Assembly (NCBI GenBank): GCA_012026855.1
Contig: VEOV01000179.1
Span: 1 to 8,179, forward strand
DNA: 8,179 bases
Direction of reading: 5' to 3'
Source: Geobacter sp.
GTDB lineage: Bacteria > Desulfobacterota > Desulfuromonadia > Geobacterales > DSM-12255
The notes below the pieces were generated by a model. The model searched no databases. It saw only the letters and a list, made by a program, of their open reading frames with translations, and was not told where the DNA came from. Of this stretch, positions 1 through 5,819 are shown one piece after another. Each line of letters opens with the position of its first letter. The first letter of the stretch is position 1. The translations under genes were made by a program, and so were the position numbers.

Positions 1-294
1 GGGCAGCAGATAGAGGGCATCTTCCAGGGTAGTAATCCCGAGACGTTGAAAAGCTTCCACCAGCTTGGGGCCGACCCCCTTGATATGCTGTATGCCGGTT
101 GCCAGGTTCTTCTGTTTGATGGCGTCGCTGAGATCCGTTGACTCAGGCGCCGGACGGGTGGCCAGCGGCGTCAGTATGAGCCGTCCGACAACATCCACCT
201 CGGCAGCGAGTTCGACAGCAGACGCGAGCAAACGGCCTGCCAGTTCAGCAGGAATAGTGATACTTCCGTCGCTCGCTCTCCTGATTATTGTCAT
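1..294 (-). CDS. recG: ATP-dependent DNA helicase RecG, N-terminal fragment (cut by window edge)
   Basis: The frame reads 98 codons from ATG at 294 to the window edge without a stop. Residues 71-98 contain IKGVGPKLVEAF followed by LGITTLEDALYLLP. This is the hallmark helix-hairpin-helix-like start of the RecG wedge region (usual form 'GVGPKLAEKLAKLGI.TVEDLLYYLPRRYEDR'). About 70 residues precede it, matching the N-terminal extension seen in many non-enterobacterial RecG proteins. RecG is a cytoplasmic superfamily 2 helicase that remodels stalled forks and branch-migrates Holliday junctions. The helicase motifs lie outside the window. An AGGAAA ribosome site sits just upstream of the ATG, and only 18 bp separate it from the stop of the DsbC-like gene, so it is probably co-transcribed. 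Seen: sequence and motif. Inferred: the full-length function. Confidence 0.82.
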   Translation of the reverse strand, partial: MTIIRRASDGSITIPAELAGRLLASAVELAAEVDVVGRLILTPLATRPAPESTDLSDAIKQKNLATGIQHIKGVGPKLVEAFQRLGITTLEDALYLLP

Positions 295-312
295 CGTTTC
301 CTGTTATGGCTG

Positions 313-1032
313 CTATTTCAGGAGGGCGTCAATCTTCTCCATATCGGCACCAACCACCTGCTGGCCATTGATAAAGAAGGTCGGCGTGCCGTCAATCCCC
401 ATGGAGCGGGCAATGCTCAGGTACTCCTGCGCCTTGACCTTGACCTCCATGCTGAAGGAGGCTTTCGGATCCGGGAGCGGTTTGCCGGCCATCATCTCGT
501 GATAGGCAGCCTCCTGGTCCTTGGCGCTCAGGATGTAGTGGACCTTGTTGATGGCGTTCGGATGGGCCAGTGGTGTCAGAAAGACATAACGGGTGATGTC
601 GGTCCTGTTTTTCAACGCCTCGGAGGCACGCCGGCAGTAGGGGCAATCGGGATCGGTGAATTCAATCACCTTTTTCGGGCCGTTACCGACCTTGACTGCA
701 TCTCCCAGCGGCAGATCCTTCAGCATCTGCAGGGCTTCAGCCTGCTTTTTTGCCCGAAGTGCCTGCTTCTTTTCCTCGACCAGGTTCTTGAACTCCTTGT
801 TGAAAATATTGCCGGCAAAGAGCAGATCTTTCTCAGGAAAGTAAAAAATTATTTCGGCCCCGGTAGTTACTTCATAGGAGCCGGCAACCGGGCCCTCCGT
901 AAACGCATCGACCTTGATAGTGGGGAAGGATTTCTTGAACGCCTCCTCGGGCTTGGCTACCAGCGGCGCCGCCAGCAGGGCAGAAGCCGAAAAAGTAAGC
1001 AGTGCTGCAACGACGACCAATATCTTTTGCAT
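313..1032 (-). CDS. DsbC-like periplasmic thiol:disulfide interchange protein
   Basis: This 239-residue protein begins with a clear signal peptide: a charged start, a hydrophobic core at about 4-20, and an Ala-rich cleavage region near 21-22. Residues about 25-95 resemble the small N-terminal dimerisation domain and charged linker of DsbC/DsbG. The thioredoxin fold follows, with the redox motif CPYC at 130-133 in the context FTDPDCPYCRR and the cis-proline loop GTPTFF at 215-220. 'DPDCPYC' is typical of DsbC-type isomerases, although E. coli DsbC has CGYC. The likely role is disulfide isomerisation or reduction in the periplasm, perhaps for c-type cytochromes, which are abundant in this group; that substrate idea is inference. 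The start at 1032 is backed by a strong AAAGGAG site. The gene lies 34 bp after the L,D-transpeptidase and 18 bp before recG. DsbG or another DsbA/C-like protein remains possible. Confidence 0.85.
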   Translation of the reverse strand: MQKILVVVAALLTFSASALLAAPLVAKPEEAFKKSFPTIKVDAFTEGPVAGSYEVTTGAEIIFYFPEKDLLFAGNIFNKEFKNLVEEKKQALRAKKQAEALQMLKDLPLGDAVKVGNGPKKVIEFTDPDCPYCRRASEALKNRTDITRYVFLTPLAHPNAINKVHYILSAKDQEAAYHEMMAGKPLPDPKASFSMEVKVKAQEYLSIARSMGIDGTPTFFINGQQVVGADMEKIDALLK

Positions 1033-1066
1033 GTTAACTCCTTTGATGGTGTTGCGAAAAATTCTG

Positions 1067-1906
1067 CTATCCTTCTCTGTAGACCGGGTTCTGGCCGATC
1101 ACCTCAACCACCGGACCGTCCTCCAGTTCCTCTGGCCCGCCGCTGTCATCCTCATACTCATCCTCACCCACTGCCCAGGCATAGACCTTCTGCGAGTCCA
1201 GCAGCACCGGGTTCTCCGGGGTCTCGAACATCCGCTTCTGCATGGCCTCATCGAACAGGCCGATGCAGCCGTGGGAAGCAGGCCGACCGGGGAGGTCACG
1301 GGCATGAATCCAGTAGGCGACACCGTCGGGGGCAATATGGAAACGCATGGCATTGTCCATGGGGTACTGCTCTTCATCATTGTCGGTCTTGTAGAGCGAC
1401 GAGGTGTGATGCCGGTCGCGGGCAGTAATGCTGAAAATACCGGTCGGCGACTCGAATCCTGGCCGGCCGGTGGCAGCCGGCACGGAGAACTTCAGTTTGC
1501 CGTACTCGTAGGCCCCAAGCCACTGCTCGGTCATGTTCACCAGGATATACTTGTCATGCCGCCTGGCAGGCTCGTAAAGCGCAGGCAGCGGCGTATAGCC
1601 CCGGATATCGTCCATCCGGTCAGGCACCTTGATGGTCATGCCCGGGTAAACATGCCGCCTGTCGACCCGGTTGAAGCGCGCCACCAGCTGCCAGTCGCTG
1701 CCGAACAGCGTCTCCAGCGTTTCGTTCGGTCTGATAAAATGGCCGTGCCACTTGATGTTCTTCAGACTGGGGTACTCGACCCTGGTGAGATCTTCCCTGG
1801 CCGGATCTTTGGGATTGGCAGCCGGTTCGGCCAGCAGGGATGGTTTTTGAAGAGTGATTATCGCCAGAATCAGCAGGACAATTAGGGGGAGGATTATCTT
1901 TTTCAT
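1067..1906 (-). CDS. LysM and YkuD-domain L,D-transpeptidase
   Basis: This 279-residue protein has an N-terminal hydrophobic segment (about 4-19) acting as a signal peptide or anchor. A LysM-like module at about 55-95 (HFIRPNETLETLF ... VYPGMTIKVP) should bind peptidoglycan. A YkuD catalytic domain spans about 118-240. The catalytic His/Cys are visible as H201 in YWIHARD and as SHGC at 211-214, with C214 the nucleophile. The family usually has HGT and then SHGC(I/V)R; here the first motif reads 'HARD' and the residue two past the Cys is Gly rather than Arg or Asn. The C-terminal tail (about 247-264) is strongly acidic. The expected role is 3-3 peptidoglycan cross-linking or attachment of proteins to the wall in the periplasm. 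It starts 4 bp after the meaB stop with no strong ribosome site, so translation is probably coupled to meaB. Confidence 0.88.
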   Translation of the reverse strand: MKKIILPLIVLLILAIITLQKPSLLAEPAANPKDPAREDLTRVEYPSLKNIKWHGHFIRPNETLETLFGSDWQLVARFNRVDRRHVYPGMTIKVPDRMDDIRGYTPLPALYEPARRHDKYILVNMTEQWLGAYEYGKLKFSVPAATGRPGFESPTGIFSITARDRHHTSSLYKTDNDEEQYPMDNAMRFHIAPDGVAYWIHARDLPGRPASHGCIGLFDEAMQKRMFETPENPVLLDSQKVYAWAVGEDEYEDDSGGPEELEDGPVVEVIGQNPVYREG

Positions 1907-1910
1907 CGTT

Positions 1911-2870
1911 TCAGAGTGACGTTGCCGGTCTGTTCAGAAACTCGGCCAACATGGTTTCAACTGCACTATAGGGATTATGGTCCCGCTGGCAGATACTTTC
2001 GACAGTGCTGTTAAAGCGGCCATCTGCAGTGATCCGGTCAAGTACGGCACTAAAGAGCCGGTCCTTGAGCATTTCACTGAAGACCACGGCACATTTTTCC
2101 CGCAGGAAATGGTCGATCCGGCCGGAGGAAAACAGATGCTGCCGGTGATTTTCAAACTCGGCCACAAGCTCGTCGATGCCTTTGTTGCGGCTCGCCTCGG
2201 TCTTCAGCACCTTGGGGAGCCAGTCGCCCTCCTGCCGCTTGCCCATCTCCAGCATCACGGCCAGATCCCTGGCGGTCCGGTCAGCACCGTCCCGGTCAGC
2301 CTTGTTGACCACGAACACATCGGCAATTTCCAGAATGCCGGCCTTGATCGCCTGGATGTCGTCCCCGAGGCCCGGAACCATGACAACGGCCGTGGTGTGG
2401 GCCATCCGGACGATATCGATTTCATCCTGACCGACACCGACCGTTTCGATGATGACCACATCCATCCCCATGGCATCCATGATGTTGACCACCTCGCCGG
2501 TGGAACGGGAGATCCCCCCCAAAGCGCCGCGGGTAGCCAAACTGCGGATGAATACCCCCGGGTCGTCGGCGTGGCGGTTCATCCTGATCCGGTCACCAAG
2601 AATGGCGCCACCGGTGAAAGGGCTGGTGGGGTCGATGGCCACAATGCCGACCCGTTTTCCCTGCAGCCGGAAGGCCGCGGTAATCTGGTCGGTAAGGGTC
2701 GACTTGCCTGCGCCCGGGGGGCCGGTGATGCCGATGATATAGGCCCTGCCGGTGTGGGGGTAGAGGACCTTCAACTCTTCGAGGGCTGAGGCAAAACCAT
2801 CATCCACATCACGCATCAGCCTTGCTGCAGCCCGGAGATCACCAGCCAGTATTCTTTCGGCAAGTCCCAT
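1911..2870 (-). CDS. meaB: MeaB/ArgK-family G-protein chaperone of B12-dependent acyl-CoA mutase
   Basis: This 319-residue P-loop GTPase shows the MeaB signature. Walker A GPPGAGKST is at 50-58, DPTSPFTGGAILGDRIRM at 80-97, the switch region ETVGVGQDE at 142-150, and the guanine-specificity motif NKAD at 189-192. MeaB uses GTP to gate delivery of adenosylcobalamin from the adenosyltransferase to methylmalonyl-CoA mutase and to protect or rescue the mutase from inactivation. Length and motif order match the family (about 310-340 residues). Its ATG shares one base with the TGA of the mutase small subunit (TGATG at 2868-2872), so the two are translationally coupled. The older name 'LAO/AO transport ATPase ArgK' is misleading. 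The partner could be methylmalonyl-, isobutyryl- or 2-hydroxyisobutyryl-CoA mutase. Confidence 0.95.
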   Translation of the reverse strand: MGLAERILAGDLRAAARLMRDVDDGFASALEELKVLYPHTGRAYIIGITGPPGAGKSTLTDQITAAFRLQGKRVGIVAIDPTSPFTGGAILGDRIRMNRHADDPGVFIRSLATRGALGGISRSTGEVVNIMDAMGMDVVIIETVGVGQDEIDIVRMAHTTAVVMVPGLGDDIQAIKAGILEIADVFVVNKADRDGADRTARDLAVMLEMGKRQEGDWLPKVLKTEASRNKGIDELVAEFENHRQHLFSSGRIDHFLREKCAVVFSEMLKDRLFSAVLDRITADGRFNSTVESICQRDHNPYSAVETMLAEFLNRPATSL

Positions 2871-3268
2871 CAGCAGGCTATGTTCGCTTTCACCCAGGCG
2901 ACGATGTCCTCGGTAGAGGTACCGGGGGTAAAGACCTCTTTCAGGCCGGCTGCCTTGAGCCCCGGGATATCGTCTTCCGGAATGACACCGCCGCAGAAGA
3001 CGGAAATGTCTTCGGCCTGCTTGTCCTTGAGCAGCTGGCAGACCCTGGGGAGCAGGGTATTATGGGCGCCGGAGAGAATAGAGAGGCCGATGCAGTCGAC
3101 ATCTTCCTGAATGGCAGCCGATACGATCTGTTCCGGTGGCTGGTGCAGACCGGTATAGATAACTTCAAGCCCGGCATCCCGGAAAGCCCGCGCTACAACC
3201 TTTGCACCCCTGTCATGCCCGTCCAGACCAGGCTTGCCAACCAGTATACGCAATTTTCTCTCAGCCAT
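2870..3268 (-). CDS. Cobalamin-binding small subunit of a methylmalonyl-CoA mutase-type enzyme
   Basis: This 132-residue protein consists only of the B12-binding Rossmann-like domain. It has the base-off/His-on motif DGHDRG at 16-21 (DxHxxG, H18 being the lower axial ligand), the SxL motif at 63-65 (SIL), and GG at 93-94 near the nucleotide tail site. It matches the C-terminal domain of methylmalonyl-CoA mutase, including [16 protein letters not shown]. Stand-alone subunits of this size occur in heteromeric mutases such as IcmB and HcmB and in many split methylmalonyl-CoA mutases. The substrate-binding TIM-barrel subunit is not in the window, so the exact reaction cannot be read here. A strong AAGGAG site precedes the ATG, and its first bases overlap the TAA stop of the adenosyltransferase gene. 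The gene lies between the adenosyltransferase and meaB, forming a cofactor supply, binding and gating cassette. Confidence 0.92.
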   Translation of the reverse strand: MAERKLRILVGKPGLDGHDRGAKVVARAFRDAGLEVIYTGLHQPPEQIVSAAIQEDVDCIGLSILSGAHNTLLPRVCQLLKDKQAEDISVFCGGVIPEDDIPGLKAAGLKEVFTPGTSTEDIVAWVKANIAC

Positions 3269-3279
3269 TGATAGTCTCC

Positions 3280-3810
3280 TTATTTCTCGATTCCTATTCG
3301 TGCCGGAACACCAGCCTTATAGTAATGTTTGACTTCCGTCATCTCGGTCACCAGATCGGCAGCCTCGACAACCCTTGGATCGGCATTCCTGCCGGTAAGC
3401 ACCAGCTCGACCTGCTCCGGTCTGATGCTGATCAACTCCAGGATCTGCTCAACCGAGATCAGTCCGAAACCGGCAGCGCCATTGATCTCATCCAGAATGA
3501 CCAGGTCGTAGTCACCGGAAAGGAGCTTCTCCCTTCCCAGGGCCAGCGCCTGTCCCGCCAGCTCCACATCCTCTTTGGCCGGATTGTCCTTGTTGACCCA
3601 CCCTTCCCTGCCGGTCGGGATGATGGTCAGCAGCGGCGCCAGTTTCTCGGCAGCGAGGTGCTCGCCATAGGGGCCGCCCCCTTTCATGAACTGGATCATG
3701 ATCACTTTCAGACCCCGGCCGACCGCCCGGAAAGCCAGTCCCAGCGCTGCCGTCGTCTTCCCCTTGCAGTTGCCGGTGTAAATCTGCACACATCCGCGTT
3801 CCAGCTTCAT
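3280..3810 (-). CDS. cobO: Cob(I)alamin adenosyltransferase, CobA/CobO/BtuR family
   Basis: This enzyme transfers the adenosyl group of ATP to cob(I)alamin (or a cobinamide) to make adenosylcobalamin, the cofactor of the neighbouring mutase. With the chosen start it has 176 residues; the family is about 170-200. Near its N-terminus it has [17 protein letters not shown], the family-specific P-loop (usual form [14 protein letters not shown]), then MIQFMKGG and a VILDEINGA segment (Walker-B-like). The C-terminal LTGRNA segment, followed by ADLVTEM, is also characteristic. An in-frame ATG lies 7 codons upstream at 3831 but has no ribosome site. The ATG at 3810 has GGAGGGG directly upstream and starts at the conserved core, so I chose 3810. 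It is first in a six-gene minus-strand series and is preceded by a promoter and a long structured leader. Confidence 0.94.
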   Translation of the reverse strand: MKLERGCVQIYTGNCKGKTTAALGLAFRAVGRGLKVIMIQFMKGGGPYGEHLAAEKLAPLLTIIPTGREGWVNKDNPAKEDVELAGQALALGREKLLSGDYDLVILDEINGAAGFGLISVEQILELISIRPEQVELVLTGRNADPRVVEAADLVTEMTEVKHYYKAGVPARIGIEK

Positions 3811-3831
3811 TACCCCTCCGGTTTGTAACAT

Positions 3832-3995
3832 CTGAAAGCGTGGCGGGGAGGCCGTATCGAACGGAAACAGCCGGGGCTCGTCGCCTGAATTACGCTTCCC
3901 TCAATTTATGGAGCTGCCGAACAGTACGAGTAATCCCGGAAGTCCAGCCAGCAGAGGCGTTGCAATGAGAGACGGCGTTCCCGTCACGCTTTCAG
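3832..3995 (-). promoter_or_regulatory. Structured 5' leader of the cobalamin adenosyltransferase gene, bounded by a long inverted repeat
   Basis: Bases 3832-3847 (CTGAAAGCGTGGCGGG) and 3980-3995 (CCCGTCACGCTTTCAG) are inverted repeats matching at 15 of 16 positions. In the minus-strand RNA they would close a helix around about 130 nt. Inside are further complementary segments. 3935-3939 pairs with 3871-3875 and 3926-3930 with 3877-3881, giving a two-part stem. An inner hairpin forms from 3894-3899 and 3910-3914. Two small hairpins form from 3971-3975/3981-3985 and 3852-3855/3861-3864. The element lies wholly inside the predicted leader and ends about 20 nt before the ribosome site. A B12 riboswitch would be expected here, and weak echoes exist (GGGAA near the 5' side, GTACTG in place of the CCACTG of the B12 box, AATTCAGGCGACGAGCC at the 3' end). 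The conserved core is not intact. A MITE-like insertion is the main alternative. Confidence 0.5.
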
Positions 3996-4019
3996 ATACC
4001 TGACAGTAAAAAGATTAGC

Positions 4020-4048
4020 ATAATAGCAACCACATAGCCTTACGTCAA
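4020..4048 (-). promoter_or_regulatory. Sigma-70-type promoter of the B12/mutase gene series
   Basis: On the minus strand, TTGACG (4043-4048) and TATTAT (4020-4025) are separated by exactly 17 bp. They match the -35 and -10 consensus at five of six bases each. Transcription would start near 4013, giving a leader of about 200 nt before the adenosyltransferase ATG at 3810. This is the best promoter candidate in the intergenic region for the minus-strand genes. Confidence 0.65.
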
Positions 4049-4052
4049 GGTG

Positions 4053-4074
4053 AAAGGGGCTTCAGCACCCCTTT
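4053..4074. repeat. Perfect inverted repeat between the divergent promoters
   Basis: AAAGGGG (4053-4059) and CCCCTTT (4068-4074) are exact inverted repeats with an 8-bp spacer. The element lies between the divergent promoters, centred about 67 bp upstream of the predicted nifV start and about 50 bp upstream of the predicted adenosyltransferase start. It has no U-run and no adjacent gene end, so an intrinsic terminator is unlikely. A protein operator is more likely. No known regulator is recognised. Confidence 0.45.
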
Positions 4075-4103
4075 GAACTGCTCAGGATAGTGGCCGTGGA
4101 TAG

Positions 4104-4120
4104 TTGGCACGACATCTGCT
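4104..4120 (+). promoter_or_regulatory. Sigma-54 (RpoN) promoter of nifV
   Basis: TTGGCACGACATCTGCT matches the sigma-54 consensus YTGGCACGRNNNTTGCW at every defined position except one (C for the first T of TTGC). The invariant GG (-24) is at 4106-4107 and the GC (-12) at 4118-4119, with correct spacing, predicting a start near 4131. nif genes are classically RpoN-dependent, which agrees with the gene downstream. No NifA-type TGT-N10-ACA site is visible upstream; I see no TGT at all between 3840 and 4100. The enhancer-binding protein may therefore be of a different kind, such as Geobacter GnfM. Confidence 0.87.
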
Positions 4121-4139
4121 CATGAAAAGATAGCATGTA

Positions 4140-4153
4140 GGGCAACGGCGCCC
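4140..4153 (+). promoter_or_regulatory. Candidate ANTAR-type antiterminator hairpin in the nifV leader
   Basis: GGGC (4140-4143) and GCCC (4150-4153) pair to enclose the six-base loop AACGGC. ANTAR-protein RNA targets have hexaloops with A at position 1 and G at position 4, and this loop fits both. The 3' arm uses bases 4151-4153, which also start the terminator stem, so the two structures are mutually exclusive. In Geobacter the ANTAR response regulator GnfR controls nif genes by antitermination. The usual second (upstream) hexaloop hairpin is not visible between the predicted start site and this one, which limits confidence. Confidence 0.5.
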
Positions 4154-4177
4154 CGGCGGATCTTCCGCCGGGGTTTT
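4151..4177 (+). terminator. Intrinsic terminator inside the nifV leader (attenuator)
   Basis: CCCCGGCGGA (4151-4160) and TCCGCCGGGG (4164-4173) form a perfect 10-bp GC-rich stem with loop TCT, followed directly by TTTTCT. It lies about 20 nt after the predicted sigma-54 start and ends 18 bp before the nifV ATG. Unless bypassed, it would end transcription after roughly 45-50 nt. There is no plus-strand gene upstream for it to terminate, so an attenuator role is the best explanation. Confidence 0.85.
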
Positions 4178-4195
4178 CTATTCAGGGGGGTTCCA

Positions 4196-5335
4196 ATGGA
4201 AAACAGCATAATTATCGACGACACGACACTGCGTGACGGCGAGCAGACCGCCGGTGTGGTCTTCTCTCTGCGGGAGAAACTGGCCATCGCCAGGATGCTG
4301 GACGCTATCGGTGTGCAGGAGATCGAATGCGGCATTCCGGCCATGGGTGAAGAGGAACAAGCCGGGATTCGCAAGTTGGTCGACCTGGGCCTCAATGCCC
4401 GCCTGATGACCTGGAACCGGGCGCTGGTGCCTGAAATTGAGGCAAGCATCACCTGCGGCGTGCAGGCAGTCGATATTTCGTTGTCAGTTTCCGACCAGAT
4501 GATAATACATAAATTGCGCAAAGATCGGGCAGCAGTCAAGGAGCAGCTGAAAGTTGCCCTGGGATTTGCGAAACAGCATAATCTTTACGTCTCTGTGGGG
4601 GGCGAAGATGCCAGTCGGGCAGATCTGGATTTCCTGGTGGAGTTGATGGAAATTACGCGATCATTGGGGGGGGACAGATTCCGTTTTTGCGATACTCTCG
4701 GCATCATGGACCCGTTCACCATGTACGACAAAATAGCCTTTCTGCGCCAGTCAGTTCCTGAGATTGACATTGAAGTCCACACCCACAATGATCTCGGCAT
4801 GGCCACTGCCAATGCTATCGCCGGTATCCGTGCCGGGGCCCGGTTTGTTAACACCACTGTCAACGGACTGGGGGAAAGGGCCGGCAACGCGGCACTGGAG
4901 GAGGCGGTCATGGGGCTGAAGCACGCCTGCGCCATCGAGACCGGCATCGACACCCACCGCTTCCGGGAACTTTCACTCTTTGTTGCCAAGGCCTCCCAGC
5001 GGCCGCTTTCCGTTTCCAAACCGATCGTCGGCGAGCGGATTTTCGCCCATGAATCAGGTTTGCACGCCGATGGTGTCATCAAGGATCCGCACAATTATGA
5101 AGGCTTCGACCCAACCGAGGTCGGTGTGGAGCGGATCATTGCCATTGGCAAACACTCCGGCAGCAGCGGCCTGATCGAGCGCTATCGCTCCATGGGGGTG
5201 GTGGTCGACCGCCCCGAGGCGGCGCGACTGCTGGATCGGGCGAGAGCAATGTCAGGCAAACGGAAACGCGACCTCAATAATTGTGAACTGATGGCAATCT
5301 ATATGGCAGCAGACCGGCTGCCTCACGCGGCGTAA
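4196..5335 (+). CDS. nifV: Homocitrate synthase NifV
   Basis: This 379-residue member of the alpha-isopropylmalate/homocitrate synthase family condenses acetyl-CoA with 2-oxoglutarate to give homocitrate, the organic ligand of the nitrogenase iron-molybdenum cofactor. The TIM-barrel motifs are complete: DTTLRDGEQ at 9-17 (metal and substrate binding), HTHNDLGMA at 195-203 (metal-binding His pair), GLGERAGNA at 224-232, and FAHESGLHADG at 283-293. The length matches NifV (about 375-385) and the protein lacks the C-terminal regulatory domain of leucine-pathway LeuA. A G-rich ribosome site (AGGGGGG at 4184-4190) precedes the ATG. The sigma-54 promoter and leader attenuator upstream support nitrogen-regulated expression and a nif role. 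The main alternative is a homocitrate synthase for another pathway, which the promoter makes less likely. Confidence 0.92.
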   Translation: MENSIIIDDTTLRDGEQTAGVVFSLREKLAIARMLDAIGVQEIECGIPAMGEEEQAGIRKLVDLGLNARLMTWNRALVPEIEASITCGVQAVDISLSVSDQMIIHKLRKDRAAVKEQLKVALGFAKQHNLYVSVGGEDASRADLDFLVELMEITRSLGGDRFRFCDTLGIMDPFTMYDKIAFLRQSVPEIDIEVHTHNDLGMATANAIAGIRAGARFVNTTVNGLGERAGNAALEEAVMGLKHACAIETGIDTHRFRELSLFVAKASQRPLSVSKPIVGERIFAHESGLHADGVIKDPHNYEGFDPTEVGVERIIAIGKHSGSSGLIERYRSMGVVVDRPEAARLLDRARAMSGKRKRDLNNCELMAIYMAADRLPHAA

Positions 5336-5341
5336 CAGGAA

Positions 5342-5782
5342 ATGTTGGAAATTGAGGGCGACATCTGGAAATATTACGGGCAGAATATTATTGCCATCAC
5401 TGTTAACGGCTCACTCACAAGGGATGGCAGGGCTGTAATGGGACGCGGTGTGGCAAAGCAGGCGGCGGACCGGATTCCTGGGCTGGCAGAAAACCTTGGA
5501 GGACTGATCACCGCTCATGGCAACCATGTCTTTGATCTGGGCAACGGTATTGTCAGTTATCCGGTGGAGGAGACTGCCTGGTCTCTGCCCGATCTGCGCA
5601 TCATCGTCCGCTCGGCGCTGCAACTGGTAAAACTTACGGATGTAAACGGCTGGCGGCAAGTGATCGTTCCCCGTCCAGGATGCGGTGGAGGCGGTCTTGC
5701 CTGGCACGAGGTCAGACCGCTGCTGGAGCCAATTTTTGACGAGCGGTTTCTGGCCATCAGTAGCATGCCGGTCAAATCCTAG
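5342..5782 (+). CDS. Stand-alone macro-domain (ADP-ribose-binding) protein
   Basis: This 146-residue protein is essentially one macro domain. It has the N-terminal strand with GD at 6-7 (the Asp usually contacts adenine), the NG pair at 22-23, MGRGVAKQAA at 33-42, and the Gly-rich loop PRPGCGGGGL at 110-119 that normally wraps the distal ribose and phosphates. It resembles the small bacterial 'ADP-ribose-binding protein' group, which keeps 'AVMGRGxAKQA' and 'LPRPGCGxGGL'. Such proteins bind ADP-ribose and some hydrolyse ADP-ribosyl esters or ADP-ribose-1''-phosphate; which applies here cannot be told. It starts 6 bp after nifV behind an AGGAA site and is almost certainly co-transcribed. No DarT-like toxin gene is adjacent, so a DarTG pair is not supported. 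Confidence 0.85.
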   Translation: MLEIEGDIWKYYGQNIIAITVNGSLTRDGRAVMGRGVAKQAADRIPGLAENLGGLITAHGNHVFDLGNGIVSYPVEETAWSLPDLRIIVRSALQLVKLTDVNGWRQVIVPRPGCGGGGLAWHEVRPLLEPIFDERFLAISSMPVKS

Positions 5783-5819
5783 CTTTAATATACCGGTAGA
5801 ATAGATAGGACATAGAGCC

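Noticed and set aside
499..1885. Long plus-strand open frames opposite the DsbC-like and L,D-transpeptidase genes
   Set aside because: They lack ribosome sites and recognisable motifs and are rich in His, Arg and Pro as expected of antisense frames in GC-rich DNA. The opposite strand carries clear gene families.
1977..2789. Plus-strand frame of 270 codons opposite meaB
   Set aside because: It is fully antisense to a well-conserved GTPase with all motifs intact. No domain is recognisable in the plus-strand translation.
3811..3831. Upstream ATG (3831) as the start of the adenosyltransferase
   Set aside because: No ribosome site precedes it and it abuts the inverted repeat. The ATG at 3810 has a strong GGAGGGG site and begins at the conserved region.
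3840..4103. NifA upstream activator site (TGT-N10-ACA)
   Set aside because: No TGT triplet is found on the plus strand in this stretch, so a classical NifA site is absent.
5783..5819. TACCGGTA palindrome between the macro-domain and amidotransferase genes
   Set aside because: It is a single 8-bp palindrome with no associated promoter, terminator or repeat copy, and so consistent with chance.
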